From IMG/VR virus record IMGVR_UViG_3300049793_000168, positions 1 through 47,574 of that record: a DNA stretch of 47,574 bases. The stretch is one strand, 5' to 3'. Under the pieces are notes generated by a model. The model saw only the letters and a list, made by a program, of their open reading frames with translations. It was not told the origin of the DNA and made no database searches. Position numbers and translations under genes: made by a program. Positions 13,513-23,246 of the stretch are shown in pieces. Numbering within the stretch: position 1 is the stretch's first letter; each line of letters begins with the position of its first letter. The DNA is from a virus.

Positions 13513-15861
13513 GTGATCGAAGTCGCCCATATTGTCGCGCGAGTAACGACCGATCTCACACGCTTCAACACCGGAATGGCCGCCGCGGAAGCGCGCGCGA
13601 CCACGACCGCCGAGAAGATGAGCGTGTCGGGAATGCGCATGACCAAGTACCTGTCGTTGCCGCTCGCGGCAATCGGGTACAGCGCCGTGAAGTCGAGCAT
13701 CCATTTCTCGGATGCCATGGCTCAGATCCGGACGCAGACCGGCGCCTCGCGGAAGGAAATGGAGTACTACCAGAAGGCCATCATGAAGCTCGCCCCGAGC
13801 ACCACGCAGGGGCCCGAGGAGCTCGCGAAGGGCCTGTACCACCTCCGGTCGGTCGGCCTCAAGGGCAAAGAGGCGATGGACGCCCTCAAGTACTCGGCGC
13901 AGGCCTCGCAGATGGGCTTCGCAGACCTCGAAGACACCACCTCCGTGCTCGCGGGCACCATGCGCGTGCTCCACCTCCCCATGAGCAAGCTCAAGGACAC
14001 CATGGCGGCCATGCACGCCGCTGTCGGTACCGGCAACATGCGCCTCGAGGACCTGAACCGCGCCCTCGGCACCGGCGTCCTGGCGACGGCCCACCTCGCT
14101 CACCTGGGGCTGCGCGACGTCACTGCCTCCATGGCGGTGTTCACGGATGAGAACCAGAACGCCGCCTCGTCCATGACGCGAATGCGGACCGCCCTGATGA
14201 TGATGCTGCACCCGTCGGAGAAGGCTGCCGGGAACATGAATATGCTCGGATTCAACGCACAGCAGCTTGGCGTGAAGATCCAGACCGGAGCTCACGGGTG
14301 GGAGGACGCGATCGCCTTCATCGACAAGCGCCGCAAGCAGTTCATCAAGATGGCGCAGCAGGGCAAGGGATTCGACGGCGACAAGATCATCAAGATCCCG
14401 AAGATGACGCTGAAAGAGGCCAGGACGGCCTCGTTCGCGAACCTCGCGGGCGCGTTCGGCGGGTCGAAGACCGCGTCGCAGATCATGCTGCTGATCAACA
14501 ACTCGGACATGCTCCGGAAGAAGTGGGTCCAGAACCGCCAGGTCGAGAAGCATTGGGATCAGCAGCTTGCCGACTCGAACAAGACACTGGGCGCGCAGCT
14601 TCGCAAGGCCTGGTCGAGCATCCGCGTCGGACTGATCCAGCTTGGTGACGCGATGGCACCGACTGTGGTCGCGTTTGCCAAGGGGATCGCGCTGCTAGCT
14701 CTCGGGTTCTCTAAGCTCCCGGGGCCGGTCAAGAAGTTCGTCGGGGCGCTGGTGTTCATGCTGATCCTGCTCGGCCCCATGCTCATCGTTGGCTCGAGCC
14801 TGTCCAAGATGTGGAAGGGCTACGCCGAGTCCACTAAGCTCGCTGCCGCCGGTCAGTGGATGTTGAACGCCGCGACGGCCTCATTCCCGCTCACCGCGAT
14901 CGTGCTGCTGATCGCGATCATCGTGATCGCCATGTGGAAGTCGAAGCGCTTCCGCGAGTTCATGATCAAGGTCTTCCGCGACGTCTGGGACTTCATCAAG
15001 AAAGCCGTCAGCGGGATCTGGTCATTCGTGAAGCAGTACTGGCCCTACATCATCGGCGCCATGCTCGGCCCCATCGGGCTCGCGGCCGCCTGGATCTACC
15101 GCCACTGGCACACGATCGTGAGTGCCTTCCACTCCGGGGTGAACGCCGTGGTCGGGTTCCTCAAGGCCAACTGGCCGTACATCGTCGGCGCGATGCTCGG
15201 CCCCTTCGGGCTGATCGCGGCCGGGATCTACAAGCACTTCGGCGCGATCAAAGCGTTCATCGTGCGCATCTCGCTCGACATTTTGAACTTCATTAAGGGC
15301 ACGTGGAGTAAGTTCGCAGGGATCATCGCATCCTTCGGCGTGCGGATCTACAGCGGCGCGACCGGAGTGTGGCACCGGATCTGGAACTACCTCAAGGGTC
15401 TCGCGGGGCGCCTCGGATCCGCTGTCAAGAACGCCATGCTCGCGATCGTGCGCTGGATCAAGGCTGCAGCGATTTGGGCGTACACGGCTTCCAAGCACCT
15501 CGGCACCCGGATCAAGGACGGCGTGGTCGACGGCATGAAGGGGATGGCCGGTGACATCGCCAAGGGGATCGGCGGCGGGCTCCTAAGCGCGATCCCGGGT
15601 GGCAAGGAACTCAAGAAGGGCGTACACGCTCTGATCCACCACAGGGCTACCGGCGGGCCCGTCAACTACGGCATGCCCTACGTCGTCGGCGAGCGCGGGC
15701 CCGAGTGGTTTACGCCGACGCAGAGCGGACGGATCGCGCCGAACGGCCAGGAAAAGCCCGGTCGAACGGCTAGTGTTCACGTCGAGAACATGAACGTGCG
15801 AGCGACCGACGACATCTACTCCATCGCAAGCGTTCTCGCTCGAAAGGTGGCCCTCGCATGA
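13513..15861 (+). CDS. Tape measure protein
   Basis: 782 residues from GTG 13513. The N-terminal 230 residues match phage tape measure domains (YQKAIMKLAPSTTQGPEELA, MGFADLEDTTSVLAGTM). The middle has long hydrophobic helices, including two near-repeats with YIVGAMLGP-type sequence (about 513-570). The C-terminus ends in GGPVNYGMPYVVGERGPEWF, common in these proteins. It sets tail length and leaves the tail at infection. No lysozyme or peptidase domain is seen. Confidence 0.93.
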   Translation: MIEVAHIVARVTTDLTRFNTGMAAAEARATTTAEKMSVSGMRMTKYLSLPLAAIGYSAVKSSIHFSDAMAQIRTQTGASRKEMEYYQKAIMKLAPSTTQGPEELAKGLYHLRSVGLKGKEAMDALKYSAQASQMGFADLEDTTSVLAGTMRVLHLPMSKLKDTMAAMHAAVGTGNMRLEDLNRALGTGVLATAHLAHLGLRDVTASMAVFTDENQNAASSMTRMRTALMMMLHPSEKAAGNMNMLGFNAQQLGVKIQTGAHGWEDAIAFIDKRRKQFIKMAQQGKGFDGDKIIKIPKMTLKEARTASFANLAGAFGGSKTASQIMLLINNSDMLRKKWVQNRQVEKHWDQQLADSNKTLGAQLRKAWSSIRVGLIQLGDAMAPTVVAFAKGIALLALGFSKLPGPVKKFVGALVFMLILLGPMLIVGSSLSKMWKGYAESTKLAAAGQWMLNAATASFPLTAIVLLIAIIVIAMWKSKRFREFMIKVFRDVWDFIKKAVSGIWSFVKQYWPYIIGAMLGPIGLAAAWIYRHWHTIVSAFHSGVNAVVGFLKANWPYIVGAMLGPFGLIAAGIYKHFGAIKAFIVRISLDILNFIKGTWSKFAGIIASFGVRIYSGATGVWHRIWNYLKGLAGRLGSAVKNAMLAIVRWIKAAAIWAYTASKHLGTRIKDGVVDGMKGMAGDIAKGIGGGLLSAIPGGKELKKGVHALIHHRATGGPVNYGMPYVVGERGPEWFTPTQSGRIAPNGQEKPGRTASVHVENMNVRATDDIYSIASVLARKVALA

Positions 15862-16715
15862 TCGACAGCATGTACATCGACAGCCTGCAGATCCACGGCG
15901 ACGGGGCCAACTATGCGCTCACGAACATCGGCGCCGGGATGCTCGGCATGCCTGTCGTCCGCGACAACCGCCCGGAGCGCCCGCAGCGCCACGGCCTGAT
16001 CGAGCTCTCGCAGTTCTACTCAGGCCGCGTGATCGAGCTCCAGGGCATCGTGATCGGCTCCAGCATCTCGGACGCGTACGACAAGTTGGACGCCCTCAAG
16101 CTGGCCCTGCAGATCGGCCAGGGGATCTCGAGCGACTACGAGAGCGTCGGTGTCTCCACCGGAGCCCCCGTCCACACCCTCAAGTTCACGCGCGTCGGAG
16201 ACGCATTCCAGCAGTACACGAGGTTCACGGTCGACGGCGAGATGGACGTCTCGATGGACATCGCCTCGAGGATCATCCCCTGGGGCGTCACCCTCAAGTG
16301 CCCCGACCCGCGCTTCTACAAGATTCACACCGCGGACAACATGGGCGATTACGCCTTCGTGAACATCCTGCACGGGACGAACGAGACGTTCACGGTCGGT
16401 GGCAACACCGACGCGCTCCCCTGGTTCACGCTCGAGGGTCCGTACACCGGGCCTGCGACGATCACCTTCACGACCCCGAGCCCCGACCAGACTGACAAGG
16501 TGACCGGCGACCTGGCGGACGCTAACAACATCGACGTCGTCACGCGGACTCGGCTCTGCGTACACAACCAGACGATCGCGCCCGAGCGCATCGACCGCGC
16601 TAACACCGACTGGTTCACGCTTCCCCCGGGCTCGTGCAACATCGCGTTTGCCATAGGGGGAGGCGGCGACAGCGGCACGATCTGCATCGTCCGGTGGCAG
16701 GATGCGAGGTTCTAA
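15858..16715 (+). CDS. Distal tail protein (Dit-like)
   Basis: 285 residues following the tape measure in an ATGA overlap. The N-terminal part with RVIELQGIVIGSSISDAYDKLDAL is typical of Dit hubs, and the C-terminal half looks like a beta-sandwich, possibly carbohydrate-binding. It would form the ring joining the tube to the tip. Confidence 0.78.
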   Translation: MIDSMYIDSLQIHGDGANYALTNIGAGMLGMPVVRDNRPERPQRHGLIELSQFYSGRVIELQGIVIGSSISDAYDKLDALKLALQIGQGISSDYESVGVSTGAPVHTLKFTRVGDAFQQYTRFTVDGEMDVSMDIASRIIPWGVTLKCPDPRFYKIHTADNMGDYAFVNILHGTNETFTVGGNTDALPWFTLEGPYTGPATITFTTPSPDQTDKVTGDLADANNIDVVTRTRLCVHNQTIAPERIDRANTDWFTLPPGSCNIAFAIGGGGDSGTICIVRWQDARF

Positions 16716-17825
16716 ATGGCTACCTGGGACATCGTGCTCACCAACAAGGCGGGCGACGTCACTGGCGTCCTGGATGCTCCTGCGGGGCTGAAATACACGC
16801 GTCGCGAGTCGGACTACAACCAACTCGAGCTCGGGACGCTGAACTCGCACGACCTGAACCTGATCGCGCTCCACCCGTACAAGACCAAGTTGCAGGCGTG
16901 GCGCAACAATGACCTCGTCTTTTGGGGCGACATCGTCGACCCGATCACCGTGACACAGAGCGGAGCTCAGGTGATCGCCAAGGACGCCTTCGCGCGCTTG
17001 GACGCGCCGACGCGCACCAAGTACACGTTCAACGACAAGACCCTCAAGCACATCGCCGAGACAGTGATCGGCGGAGAGACGACCTATGGAGCTCGAGACA
17101 TTGCCTTCGGGTCAGAGACAGTCACTGAGATTTTCGACCGACAGATCACGAAGGGCCAGCGCATGGGAGAGTTCATCAAGACCTGCTGCACCGTGAGCCC
17201 CACCGGCGGCTCCTACTTCCGCTGCGACGCGCTCGACGATCCCGACAACCCGGTCGCCATGCACTTCGGGGACGGAGGCGACCGCACCGACAACACGGGC
17301 GCGCGGTGGGAATACGGCACGGGCACCATCGACAACGTCAGCGAGTTCGTCGTCGAGGCCCGAGGCCTCGTAAACCGAGTGTACGTCTACAACAACAACC
17401 AGAGCGTCGTGGTCGAGGACACGGACAGCATCGACGAGTACGGCCTCGTCGAGAAGTGGTACCGGCGCCCCGGCGTCAACCACATCGCTACGCTGACTGC
17501 GCTGGCCTACTCCAAGCTGCAGCCCTCCCCGTTCACGGTCGTCTCTTTCGTGCCCACGGCGGATGGCCCGAAGCTCTTCGACGACTTCGACGTCGGCGAC
17601 AAGTGCCGCGCCTACTTTCAGCTGGACGGCGAATCGATGGTCTACAGCGCCTCGAACATGATCCCGGTGACGGTCGAGCTCACCATCGACGAGAGCGGCG
17701 TGGAGAACGTCAACTTCTCTGAGGGCCAACTGGTCGCCAAGGGCCAGAACAGCCCGTACAACCCTGACCGGTACGACAAACCCCGCGTGGAGGCAGTGGC
17801 GACCTTCGCCCTGACTGCGACATGA
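16716..17825 (+). CDS. Minor tail protein, ReqiPepy6 gp37-like
   Basis: 369 residues. The opening [17 protein letters not shown], the [12 protein letters not shown] block and the later [19 protein letters not shown] are typical of gp37-like baseplate proteins in actinophages. It occupies the tail-hub position after Dit. The final 18 residues run into the fibre gene through an ATGA overlap. Confidence 0.82.
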   Translation: MATWDIVLTNKAGDVTGVLDAPAGLKYTRRESDYNQLELGTLNSHDLNLIALHPYKTKLQAWRNNDLVFWGDIVDPITVTQSGAQVIAKDAFARLDAPTRTKYTFNDKTLKHIAETVIGGETTYGARDIAFGSETVTEIFDRQITKGQRMGEFIKTCCTVSPTGGSYFRCDALDDPDNPVAMHFGDGGDRTDNTGARWEYGTGTIDNVSEFVVEARGLVNRVYVYNNNQSVVVEDTDSIDEYGLVEKWYRRPGVNHIATLTALAYSKLQPSPFTVVSFVPTADGPKLFDDFDVGDKCRAYFQLDGESMVYSASNMIPVTVELTIDESGVENVNFSEGQLVAKGQNSPYNPDRYDKPRVEAVATFALTAT

Positions 17826-18712
17826 GGCCCGATCCTCAGAGCGGAACCAGGACCTTCATCGACACGATCGGTGACAGCCTCAAGAAGGTCGACGAGTACC
17901 TCGGCCACGAGGGTGCTGACTACCTTCCTGGCGAAGGATCGGTATGGCAGTCGCTCGAGCCGGTTTCTCCTGGCGACGCCAGTGGTCTCGGAGACTACGA
18001 CACGGGAGTCTCGTTCGCGGGAGCCTGGGGGAACATCAGCGGCGCAGGAGCGTCGGCTTACCGCTTCGGCCTGACCGGCGATGTAATCGAGCTCCTGCTG
18101 CAGATCACCGGAGACGAGGGCTCTCCTGGCTCGACCGTAGCGACGCTTCCCTCCGAGTACCATCCGCCCTCCTCGTACCAGCAATTCGTGTCCCTGTCCT
18201 CGAGCGCAGTGGGTGTCGTCGAGCTCCAAACTGACGGAACGCTGGTGTTCATCGGCGTCGTGGCTGGCGCGACTGGCGCGACTGGCCTCCAGGGCGCCAC
18301 GGGGGCAGCAGGAGCGACGGGTTCCGGTGGCGCTGCTGGCGCAACGGGCGCACAGGGCGCCACAGGGGCCGCAGGAGCCACAGGAGCGGGTGCAACTGGT
18401 GCAACTGGTGCTGCGGGCTCTCCTGGGGGCGCTACGGGCGCTACGGGGGCCGTAGGAGCCACAGGAGCGGGCGCAACGGGCGCGACTGGCTCAGCGGGCG
18501 CAGCGGGCGGCGTAGGCGCCACTGGAGCCAACGGAGCGACGGGCTCGACGGGAATCCAGGGAGCGACTGGCGCCACGGGGGGCATCGGCAACACGGGCGC
18601 CGCTGGTAGCCCCGGAGGAGCCACAGGGGCGACCGGACCGATCGGAACTACTGGCGCGACCGGACCGGCTGGTGGAGACTCAGGGCAATTCTTCTGGTGG
18701 CAATTCAGGTAG
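17822..18712 (+). CDS. Collagen-like tail fibre protein
   Basis: 296 residues. Residues 1-148 form a non-repetitive head that likely attaches to the tail. Residues about 150-287 are near-perfect Gly-X-Y triplets dominated by G-A-T, G-A-A and G-P-x, closing with [13 protein letters not shown]. Such repeats form triple-helical rods in phage fibres. The repeats are also visible in the DNA, so length variation by recombination is likely. Confidence 0.88.
   Translation: MRPDPQSGTRTFIDTIGDSLKKVDEYLGHEGADYLPGEGSVWQSLEPVSPGDASGLGDYDTGVSFAGAWGNISGAGASAYRFGLTGDVIELLLQITGDEGSPGSTVATLPSEYHPPSSYQQFVSLSSSAVGVVELQTDGTLVFIGVVAGATGATGLQGATGAAGATGSGGAAGATGAQGATGAAGATGAGATGATGAAGSPGGATGATGAVGATGAGATGATGSAGAAGGVGATGANGATGSTGIQGATGATGGIGNTGAAGSPGGATGATGPIGTTGATGPAGGDSGQFFWWQFR
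18262..18678 (+). repeat. Tandem Gly-X-Y coding repeat
   Basis: Degenerate 9-bp units of the GGCGCNACN type, coding G-A-T and related triplets, run through this stretch. Synonymous codons differ between units, so the array is old or kept varied by selection. Confidence 0.8.
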
Positions 18713-18718
18713 GACTGG

Positions 18719-18724
18719 TACAAT
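18719..18724 (+). promoter_or_regulatory. -10 element TACAAT of tail protein gene
   Basis: TACAAT, six bases, GTG 18731, preceded by AGGAC at the three-base distance. No SD site. Confidence 0.55.
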
Positions 18725-18730
18725 CCAAAC

Positions 18731-19144
18731 GTGGCTACCTCCCCTCAATTCGCTGGCACGATCAACAACGGAGTCGCCGTCATCGGCACGAACGGTGTCG
18801 ACGCGACGAACCGCGACGGAACGGGCGCCACGACTGCTGCACCCGTCTCGGGGTTCAGCGCGGGGGGAAGCGGCTCGAAAGTCGAAGAGATCGTAGTCAA
18901 GGCAGACAAGGACCCCGCCGACTGCACGATCCTTATTTTCATCTACGACGGCTCGACCCATCATCTATTCGACGAGTGGGACATCGGAAACCCGGCCGCG
19001 GGCTCGGCGACGGTGGCCTCGTACAGAGAGGCACGCCAGTACGAGAACCTGGTCCTCAAGACCGGTTGGTCCATCCGCTTCGTAGTCACCGCAGCGCCGA
19101 CCTCGGGCAGCATTCGATGCCACGTGTTCGGCGGTGACCTCTAA
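18731..19144 (+). CDS. Minor tail protein (putative)
   Basis: 137 residues from GTG 18731, rich in Gly, Ser, Ala and Thr, with an apparent beta-sandwich (DCTILIFIYDGSTHHLFDEW). It lies between the collagen-like fibre and the three paralogues and is probably part of the tail tip. No family recognised. Confidence 0.55.
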   Translation: MATSPQFAGTINNGVAVIGTNGVDATNRDGTGATTAAPVSGFSAGGSGSKVEEIVVKADKDPADCTILIFIYDGSTHHLFDEWDIGNPAAGSATVASYREARQYENLVLKTGWSIRFVVTAAPTSGSIRCHVFGGDL

Positions 19145-19711
19145 GTGAACCGAGGGGCCTACGGACTAGATAGGGGCCAGGGCAAGGGGATGGGCCTGCA
19201 GCGCATGTACCTAGGGTACGACAACGTTGGCTGGCAATCCGAAGCCCTAGGGGCGAGCACGTACAAGGGCGTCTACAAGAAGGTGACCCCTCCAAGGTCC
19301 GGGCTTCTAGTTGCCATCGAGGGATACATGCAGGGGAACGCGACCAACGTCCAGTGCGTCAAGGCGGCAGTCCTTTCTGACGTTGGCGGAAAGCCCGGGG
19401 TAATCCTAGGGATGATCGGTGCGGAGACGGGGAACTCCATCACCATTCTGGACGTGCAGCTTGACACGGAGCCCCGGTGGTTGTCCTGCCCGATGAGCAT
19501 GTGGCTGCAGGGAGGGACTCCGTACTGGCTGAATTTTCGCCACGGGTTCGGGAGCTCCCTGTACTACAACAACCAGGCCGCGCAGGAGATTGGGACCAAC
19601 GTGGACCTCGAGTGGTCCGCAGTCAACGAGACGTGGCACAGGGATGGAAGCGTCATGACGTTCACGCTCAGCAGCAAAAGATGGTGTGTAAGGGCACCGT
19701 TCGTGTTCTGA
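19145..19711 (+). CDS. Tail tip protein, tandem paralogue 1
   Basis: 188 residues from GTG 19145, immediately after the previous stop. Shared blocks with the next two genes: MNRG start, GLQRMYLGYDNVGW, TPPRSGLLVAIEGY, TEPRWLSCPMSMWLQGG-type core and a RWCVRAPFVF end. The beta-rich fold and location suggest receptor contact or fibre-tip decoration. Function not known. Confidence 0.65.
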   Translation: MNRGAYGLDRGQGKGMGLQRMYLGYDNVGWQSEALGASTYKGVYKKVTPPRSGLLVAIEGYMQGNATNVQCVKAAVLSDVGGKPGVILGMIGAETGNSITILDVQLDTEPRWLSCPMSMWLQGGTPYWLNFRHGFGSSLYYNNQAAQEIGTNVDLEWSAVNETWHRDGSVMTFTLSSKRWCVRAPFVF

Positions 19712-20268
19712 TGAACAGGGGGACCTTCTCAGCCAACAAGGGCAAGGGCCAGAACATCGGCCTCAATCACATCTGGTTGGGATCGAACGTCATCGGGTAC
19801 AACACAGAGAGCCTGGCTTCGGGGGCGGGCAAGCAGTACGGCAAGAAGATCACTCCACCCAAATCCGGGATCCTTGCCTCCATCGACATCTACTGCGCGA
19901 ACACCGTCGACTCGGTCCAGGCTCTGTTCGGGGCAATCGCCAACAACGACGGAGCGAACGGGGGATACCAATTCCCGGGACGAATGCTTACCGTCAGGGG
20001 CGGAGAGACTTCTTCGGGATTCCTGTGCGCAAACGCCAACCTGAACACGACCCCCCGGTGGGTGTCAATCCCCATGGGCGCATGGCTCGAGGCGGGTCAG
20101 ACCTACTGGCTGATCGCCCGAGCCGCCAGGAGCTTCACGGCGTACTACACCGACGACACGTGTTCAGACTGCGACTATGCCCAAAACGGAACCTGGCTCA
20201 TCGACTTCAACTCGGTATGGGCCGTCAGCAACAAGAGGTGGAGCATAAGGGGCTCCTTCGTGTACTGA
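19711..20268 (+). CDS. Tail tip protein, tandem paralogue 2
   Basis: 185 residues from ATG 19711, which shares a base with the previous stop (TGATG). Matching blocks are GLNHIWLGSNVIGY, TPPKSGILASIDIY, TTPRWVSIPMGAWLEAG and RWSIRGSFVY. A longer upstream open frame exists but lies inside paralogue 1 and is not used here. Confidence 0.65.
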   Translation: MNRGTFSANKGKGQNIGLNHIWLGSNVIGYNTESLASGAGKQYGKKITPPKSGILASIDIYCANTVDSVQALFGAIANNDGANGGYQFPGRMLTVRGGETSSGFLCANANLNTTPRWVSIPMGAWLEAGQTYWLIARAARSFTAYYTDDTCSDCDYAQNGTWLIDFNSVWAVSNKRWSIRGSFVY

Positions 20269-20882
20269 TGAACAGGGGCTTTTTCGGAGTCAGGAGCAAG
20301 GCTAACGGCCAAGGCGCCGGACTTCAACGATGGACGATGGGGTTTGACTATGCCAGTCAGACCGAGCCGCCCTCCGGATCCGAGTCCTTGGCGGCGAACA
20401 CATTCAAGCAGTACGCCGTTAGGATCATCCCCTCTAAGTCTTGCCTGCTGGCGAGCATCGATATTTTCGTGGCGGGCAACGCTTCTAACGTCCAACTAGT
20501 GACTGCCGGAATTGCTAGCGACGGCATGACAGCAGCTGCGGGCGGAGTCTCGAAGCCGACTCTGATAACCGCGGTGAACGCGTACGGCCACGCTCTTACC
20601 GGCTCCTTCCCGCAGTGCGATAGCGGCCTGCTGGATGCCACCCCCAGGTGGGTGTCGGTGCCCATGACGGTGTGGTTGAAGGGGGGCGTCCCCGTGTGGC
20701 TCATCGGACTCGTGGGGAACGGCTGCGCCATCTACTACAACGACTACGCCTCGGGGTCTGTGCTCTCGGACTGCTACGAGGAGAGCGCCTCAAACGGAGT
20801 CGCCTACCTGGTCTGCGAGGCCAACATCACCTGGACGCAAAGCACCAAGATGTGGGCGATCAGAGGGTCGCTGATCGCGTAA
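20268..20882 (+). CDS. Tail tip protein, tandem paralogue 3
   Basis: 204 residues from ATG 20268 (TGATG junction). Blocks GLQRWTMGFDYASQ, IIPSKSCLLASIDIF, ATPRWVSVPMTVWLKGG and MWAIRGSLIA align it with the two genes before. It carries insertions near the middle, making it the most divergent copy. Confidence 0.65.
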   Translation: MNRGFFGVRSKANGQGAGLQRWTMGFDYASQTEPPSGSESLAANTFKQYAVRIIPSKSCLLASIDIFVAGNASNVQLVTAGIASDGMTAAAGGVSKPTLITAVNAYGHALTGSFPQCDSGLLDATPRWVSVPMTVWLKGGVPVWLIGLVGNGCAIYYNDYASGSVLSDCYEESASNGVAYLVCEANITWTQSTKMWAIRGSLIA

Positions 20883-21628
20883 TGGCTGGCAACGTCATGT
20901 ACGCAAGGGCGATCGATCGTTACCCGCTCCTGCCGACCACACTGGCTCACCTGGCATTCGCTCAGCTGAGCGTCAGCGCGGCTTCCGATCTATGGGTCAC
21001 GACTCGCCTCGCCTTCTCGACTGCTGGCATAGCCCACTGGTCCAGCACCCCCACCCCCGACTCGGGGTACTTCGTTGCCATGACCGGCGGCGGGAGCATT
21101 CTGAGTGGAGTCACCCTGCTGAACGGCGCGGTGTGGCAGGACATCACGCTGGCGAGCACCGAAAACCAGGCCACTCCCACCCCCGTAGCCCACAAGTGGT
21201 TCACGCTCGAGCAGCGCCACCACAACAACGTCAGCCGCTACGGTGCTGTCCAGTGCGTCAACGACTGGAACGGAAACGCCTTCAACAAGAACATCACCGC
21301 GATAAACATAGGCCAGTGGAACGCCCTGAACGTGGTTGTCGACCCGACCTCTGGACGCTTCTACGACGTGTACATCGACAGGGTGTGGATCGGCACCACT
21401 CGCAGAGGGCACGACATCCTGAAAGAAGAATGGGACACCGGCGATTTCAGCAATTGGGGATTCCACAACGCCTGGGACGACACGTTCGGTACGGGGTGCA
21501 AGATCATCCCCGACCCAGGGTACTCTAGCTTCAACTACGTGTGCGACGCGTTCGGGGAAAACGGGCTACGGTCGGCGCCGCTGCGCGTCCCCGTCAACAA
21601 CGTCGGCATTCCGATCCCTCGGGGCTAG
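20882..21628 (+). CDS. Terminal tail fibre/tip protein (putative)
   Basis: 248 residues from ATG 20882 in an overlap with the previous stop. The pattern of strands, with WFTLEQRHHNNVSRYGAVQC and VVVDPTSGRFYDVYIDRVW, suggests a concanavalin/laminin-like jelly roll, a fold often used for glycan binding. It is the last rightward structural gene. Its final 63 nt overlap the convergent glycosyltransferase gene. Confidence 0.6.
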   Translation: MAGNVMYARAIDRYPLLPTTLAHLAFAQLSVSAASDLWVTTRLAFSTAGIAHWSSTPTPDSGYFVAMTGGGSILSGVTLLNGAVWQDITLASTENQATPTPVAHKWFTLEQRHHNNVSRYGAVQCVNDWNGNAFNKNITAINIGQWNALNVVVDPTSGRFYDVYIDRVWIGTTRRGHDILKEEWDTGDFSNWGFHNAWDDTFGTGCKIIPDPGYSSFNYVCDAFGENGLRSAPLRVPVNNVGIPIPRG

Positions 21629-22741
21629 CTCGCCCCACCCCAGGCCCCACAGTCCCCGCAGCTGTCCGAACCAGCGATCGAATTGAGGCTTGACAGCCTT
21701 GAGCTCGTACTTGCGATTCGCACAACGCGCTATGGAAGCTGGCTTGAGGCTCGAGAGCTTGTCGACCGCGTCGACGCCCTCCTGGAGCGTGTTGAAGCGG
21801 AAGCCAGTCTTGCCATGCTCAATCGTCTCGACGAAGGCTCCCCAATCGGTAGAGAGCACCGGCGTGCCGCACATCATCGCCTCGACGGCCACGCCGCCGA
21901 ACGGCTCGACGTAGAGCGTCGGGCAGACCAGGGCCTTAGCCGCGGCCATGAGTTGCGCTCGCTCGTCGGGGTTGACGGTGCCCGCGTATACGAGCCCCTT
22001 GTACTCGAGCCTAATGTCGTCGCCCTCGATGAAGCCGGGGCCAGAGTCCTTGACACCCGGGCCCGCGATGACAAGCTTCATCTTGCATGCCTTGGCGAGC
22101 TCCACGGCCTCCCTGACTCCCTTGCGCTCGATGACGCGGCCCACGTAGAGTAGGAAGTCACCGTCCCCGCTGTTCAGGTACGGGAAATCGCGCTTGTCGA
22201 AGAAGTTGGGGATCGTGGTGTCGTACCAACGGCCCTGCCGCCACCCGTTGAGACCGTAGACGTGGTTGCGCCACGCATGGCTCTCGAAGGCGCAGTAGCC
22301 GGTGAAGATGCCCTCGTAGCCGACGAACGGCTCGCAGATCACGACGTCGTTCTCGTGAAAAGCTCTCACACCGGCCTCGAGGGGCAGGAACGGGTTTCCG
22401 TTGCTCAGCAAGACGATGTCGCCCTTCGCGCGCTGGATGAGCTCGGCGGCCGCGCGCTGGTTCCAGAGGCGCCAGGGCTGCTGTGAGCGGTCCCAGGTCA
22501 CCTTCTCGAACAGGGCCTCGGTTCCCCACTCTCCGAAGAACGCGTGACGCTCTGCCTCCCTCATGAGAACGATGTGCTCGTCGCACGGCGCGTCGTTGAG
22601 CTCGCTGCCGTAGAGGTAGATCTGGACGTTCTTGTCGCCCTCGTACATCCGGCAGAACTTGACGACCTTCTGCGTGTACGCGCACGTCAGGTACTCGTCC
22701 GTCGTGGCCGTCCAGGGGAGGCCGACGAGATGGAGCTTCAT
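21566..22741 (-). CDS. Glycosyltransferase, GT-B fold (GT4-like)
   Basis: 391 residues from ATG 22741. FLLYVGRVIERKGVREAVELAK opens the C-terminal Rossmann domain, and EPFGGVAVEAMMCGTPVLS is the GT4 E-x7-E motif that binds the nucleotide sugar. The N-terminal domain is shorter than usual. Acceptor unknown. It is the last gene of the leftward operon, coupled to the MazG-like gene by ATGA, and its end overlaps the tail-fibre gene. Confidence 0.82.
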   Translation of the reverse strand: MKLHLVGLPWTATTDEYLTCAYTQKVVKFCRMYEGDKNVQIYLYGSELNDAPCDEHIVLMREAERHAFFGEWGTEALFEKVTWDRSQQPWRLWNQRAAAELIQRAKGDIVLLSNGNPFLPLEAGVRAFHENDVVICEPFVGYEGIFTGYCAFESHAWRNHVYGLNGWRQGRWYDTTIPNFFDKRDFPYLNSGDGDFLLYVGRVIERKGVREAVELAKACKMKLVIAGPGVKDSGPGFIEGDDIRLEYKGLVYAGTVNPDERAQLMAAAKALVCPTLYVEPFGGVAVEAMMCGTPVLSTDWGAFVETIEHGKTGFRFNTLQEGVDAVDKLSSLKPASIARCANRKYELKAVKPQFDRWFGQLRGLWGLGWGELAPRDRNADVVDGDAQRRRP

Positions 22742-23061
22742 CGCTCCCCTAGGGCCACGGACATGTCCGGTGGCTGCCAGCCCTCGGGCTTGATGTGCTT
22801 GCCGCCCGGGTTGGCTTCCTTCTTCATGTTCGACTCGTGGACCGCGGCTAGCGCGGAGTCGAGGTCGATGCCGTAGACCAGAGCAGTCCCGTAACAGACG
22901 TACACGACGTCTGCGAGCTCTTTGGCGATCTCTGCCCGGTCGCCGATCTCGAGCGCGTCCGCGGCCTCGAGAGACTCTTCGAGCAAGAGCTCGACGCGCA
23001 GCGGTCCGGGGTCCTCTCCGAACTTCACGTGGAACTCCCTCAGGAACTCGGCTGGCGTCAC
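22738..23061 (-). CDS. MazG-like nucleotide pyrophosphohydrolase
   Basis: 107 residues from GTG 23061 (GTGA overlap). LLLEESLEAADAL and AEIAKELADVVYVCYG give the ExxE...ExxD metal-binding pattern of the all-alpha NTP pyrophosphatases. The C-terminal NMKKEANPGGKHIKPEGW is frequent in the phosphoribosyl-ATP-pyrophosphohydrolase-like subgroup. It likely hydrolyses a nucleotide triphosphate or alarmone. Substrate unknown. Confidence 0.82.
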   Translation of the reverse strand: MTPAEFLREFHVKFGEDPGPLRVELLLEESLEAADALEIGDRAEIAKELADVVYVCYGTALVYGIDLDSALAAVHESNMKKEANPGGKHIKPEGWQPPDMSVALGER

Positions 23062-23246
23062 AGCTTCCACGGCCGCGCCGCGGCACGCTCTTCTGAGAGC
23101 CCATCGAGCGCCCCTTCGAAGTACCCGCACATGAAGGTGAGGCGCAGGAGCGGCGCGAGCTCTTCTGTTTGCTCGTCGTCCAGGTCCCACGCCTCCTGGG
23201 GGAGAGACAGGTCGATCTCGAGCGACTGCTCGGGGCTAAGAGGCAC
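23058..23246 (-). CDS. Small acidic hypothetical protein
   Basis: 62 residues from GTG 23246, overlapping the upstream gene by 11 nt. It is helical and acidic (AWDLDDEQTEELAPLLRL). Function unknown. Confidence 0.5.
   Translation of the reverse strand: MPLSPEQSLEIDLSLPQEAWDLDDEQTEELAPLLRLTFMCGYFEGALDGLSEERAAARPWKL

Noticed and set aside
13285-14553. Long minus-strand frame opposite the tape measure start
   Set aside because: Antisense shadow; the plus strand carries the tape measure domain and the chaperone frameshift.
21566-23104. Glycosyltransferase taken as 512 codons
   Set aside because: The first 121 codons are the MazG-like gene read in the wrong frame; ATG 22741 with ATGA coupling is the real start.
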